A program made the translations under genes and the position numbers. A stretch of DNA of 5,918 nucleotides from Dysgonamonadaceae bacterium (GTDB lineage Bacteria > Bacteroidota > Bacteroidia > Bacteroidales > Azobacteroidaceae). The notes under the pieces are model-generated. The model was not told the DNA's origin. It was given only the letters and a program-made list of their open reading frames with translations, and did no database searches. Each line of letters starts with the position of its first letter. Position 1 is the first letter of the stretch. The DNA is taken from the NCBI GenBank assembly GCA_031261015.1, contig JAISKG010000018.1:1-5918 (forward strand), in the 5' to 3' direction. Below, one piece after another: positions 5,512 to 5,918 of this stretch.

Positions 5512-5918
5512 TTATTTTGTCAGATACGGCATCGTGATGCAATAATCCGCGCCATACTTCGTATTAAATTCTTCGCAAACTTCCATCGCATGTTCGTTGC
5601 GCGCCCACGACCGGCGAGCCACGCCGCCCATCACATCCCAAAGCATCGCGGTTTTCAGGATTTCATCCACGCGCTTGCTACCGTCCAATACCATGCCGAA
5701 ACCGCCGTTGATGGCTTTTCCGATGCCCACGCCACCGCCGTTGTGCAAGGCGATTAAACTCATTCCGCGGGCAGCGTTTCCGGCAAAGCATTGCACAGCC
5801 ATGTCGGCCATCACATTGCTGCCGTCTTTGATATTGGCGGTTTCGCGGAAAGGAGAATCGGTTCCGCTGACGTCGTGATGATCACGGCCTAACATAATTG
5901 CACCGACTTCTCCCCTAC
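5512..5918 (-). CDS. hutU: Urocanate hydratase, C-terminal part
   Basis: The C-terminal 135 or so codons of urocanase, which uses tightly bound NAD+ to hydrate urocanate to 4-imidazolone-5-propionate. The gene continues off the right edge: the frame is open through base 5918 (RGEVGAIMLG before the next methionine), so the internal ATG at 5895 is not the start. Strong family sequence is visible, including GRDHHDVSGTDSPFRET near the left end of the fragment, SNVMADMAVQCFAGNAARG, and ALHNGGGVGIGKAINGG followed by GMVLDGS. The HHDVSGTDSPFRET version differs from the SGSVASPNRET type I know from proteobacterial HutU and fits, from memory, the longer Bacteroidota form. It is the most upstream hut gene in the window and lies 12 nt before ftcD, so the two are almost certainly cotranscribed. 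The operon promoter must be beyond the right edge. Confidence 0.95.
   Translation of the reverse strand, partial: RGEVGAIMLGRDHHDVSGTDSPFRETANIKDGSNVMADMAVQCFAGNAARGMSLIALHNGGGVGIGKAINGGFGMVLDGSKRVDEILKTAMLWDVMGGVARRSWARNEHAMEVCEEFNTKYGADYCITMPYLTK

Overview
The window looks like chromosomal DNA from a member of the Bacteroidota, most likely Bacteroidales. Three things suggest this. The histidine-utilisation genes run in the order hutU, ftcD, hutI, fchA, hutH, with formiminotransferase and cyclodeaminase as separate genes. Two intergenic stretches carry Bacteroidota-type TAnnTTTG promoter boxes. Translation starts are preceded by A-rich leaders rather than GGAGG-type Shine-Dalgarno sites. The genus cannot be fixed from the sequence.

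Layout from left to right: (1) The plus-strand 3' end of a long amidophosphoribosyltransferase-like gene (to 604). It meets hutH tail to tail with a 7-bp overlap, and a 9-bp stem-loop covers the junction. (2) On the minus strand, hutH (598-2094) and fchA (2091-2720), coupled through an ATGA stop/start overlap. (3) A 568-bp interruption of the operon (2721-3288). It holds a candidate minus-strand promoter for fchA-hutH, one copy of a dispersed 30-bp repeat, a plus-strand promoter, and most of a plus-strand gene for a small three-helix membrane protein (3012-3359). That gene runs antisense into the 3' end of hutI. (4) On the minus strand, hutI (3289-4569), a second and inverted copy of the 30-bp repeat filling the spacer, ftcD (4603-5499), and the C-terminal part of hutU running off the right edge (5512-5918).

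How the genes work together: HutH deaminates histidine to urocanate, HutU hydrates it to imidazolonepropionate, and HutI opens the ring to give N-formimino-glutamate. FtcD moves the formimino group to tetrahydrofolate and releases glutamate. FchA deaminates formimino-THF to methenyl-THF and ammonia. Together the five genes supply the folate-linked route from histidine to glutamate, two ammonia and a one-carbon unit. No hutG-type formiminoglutamase is present in the window.

The metabolic genes are ordinary. The accessory interest lies in the interruption between hutI and fchA (foreign-looking membrane gene, altered HutI tail, possible replacement promoter) and in the paired inverted repeats. 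Nothing here clearly amounts to a new multi-gene system.
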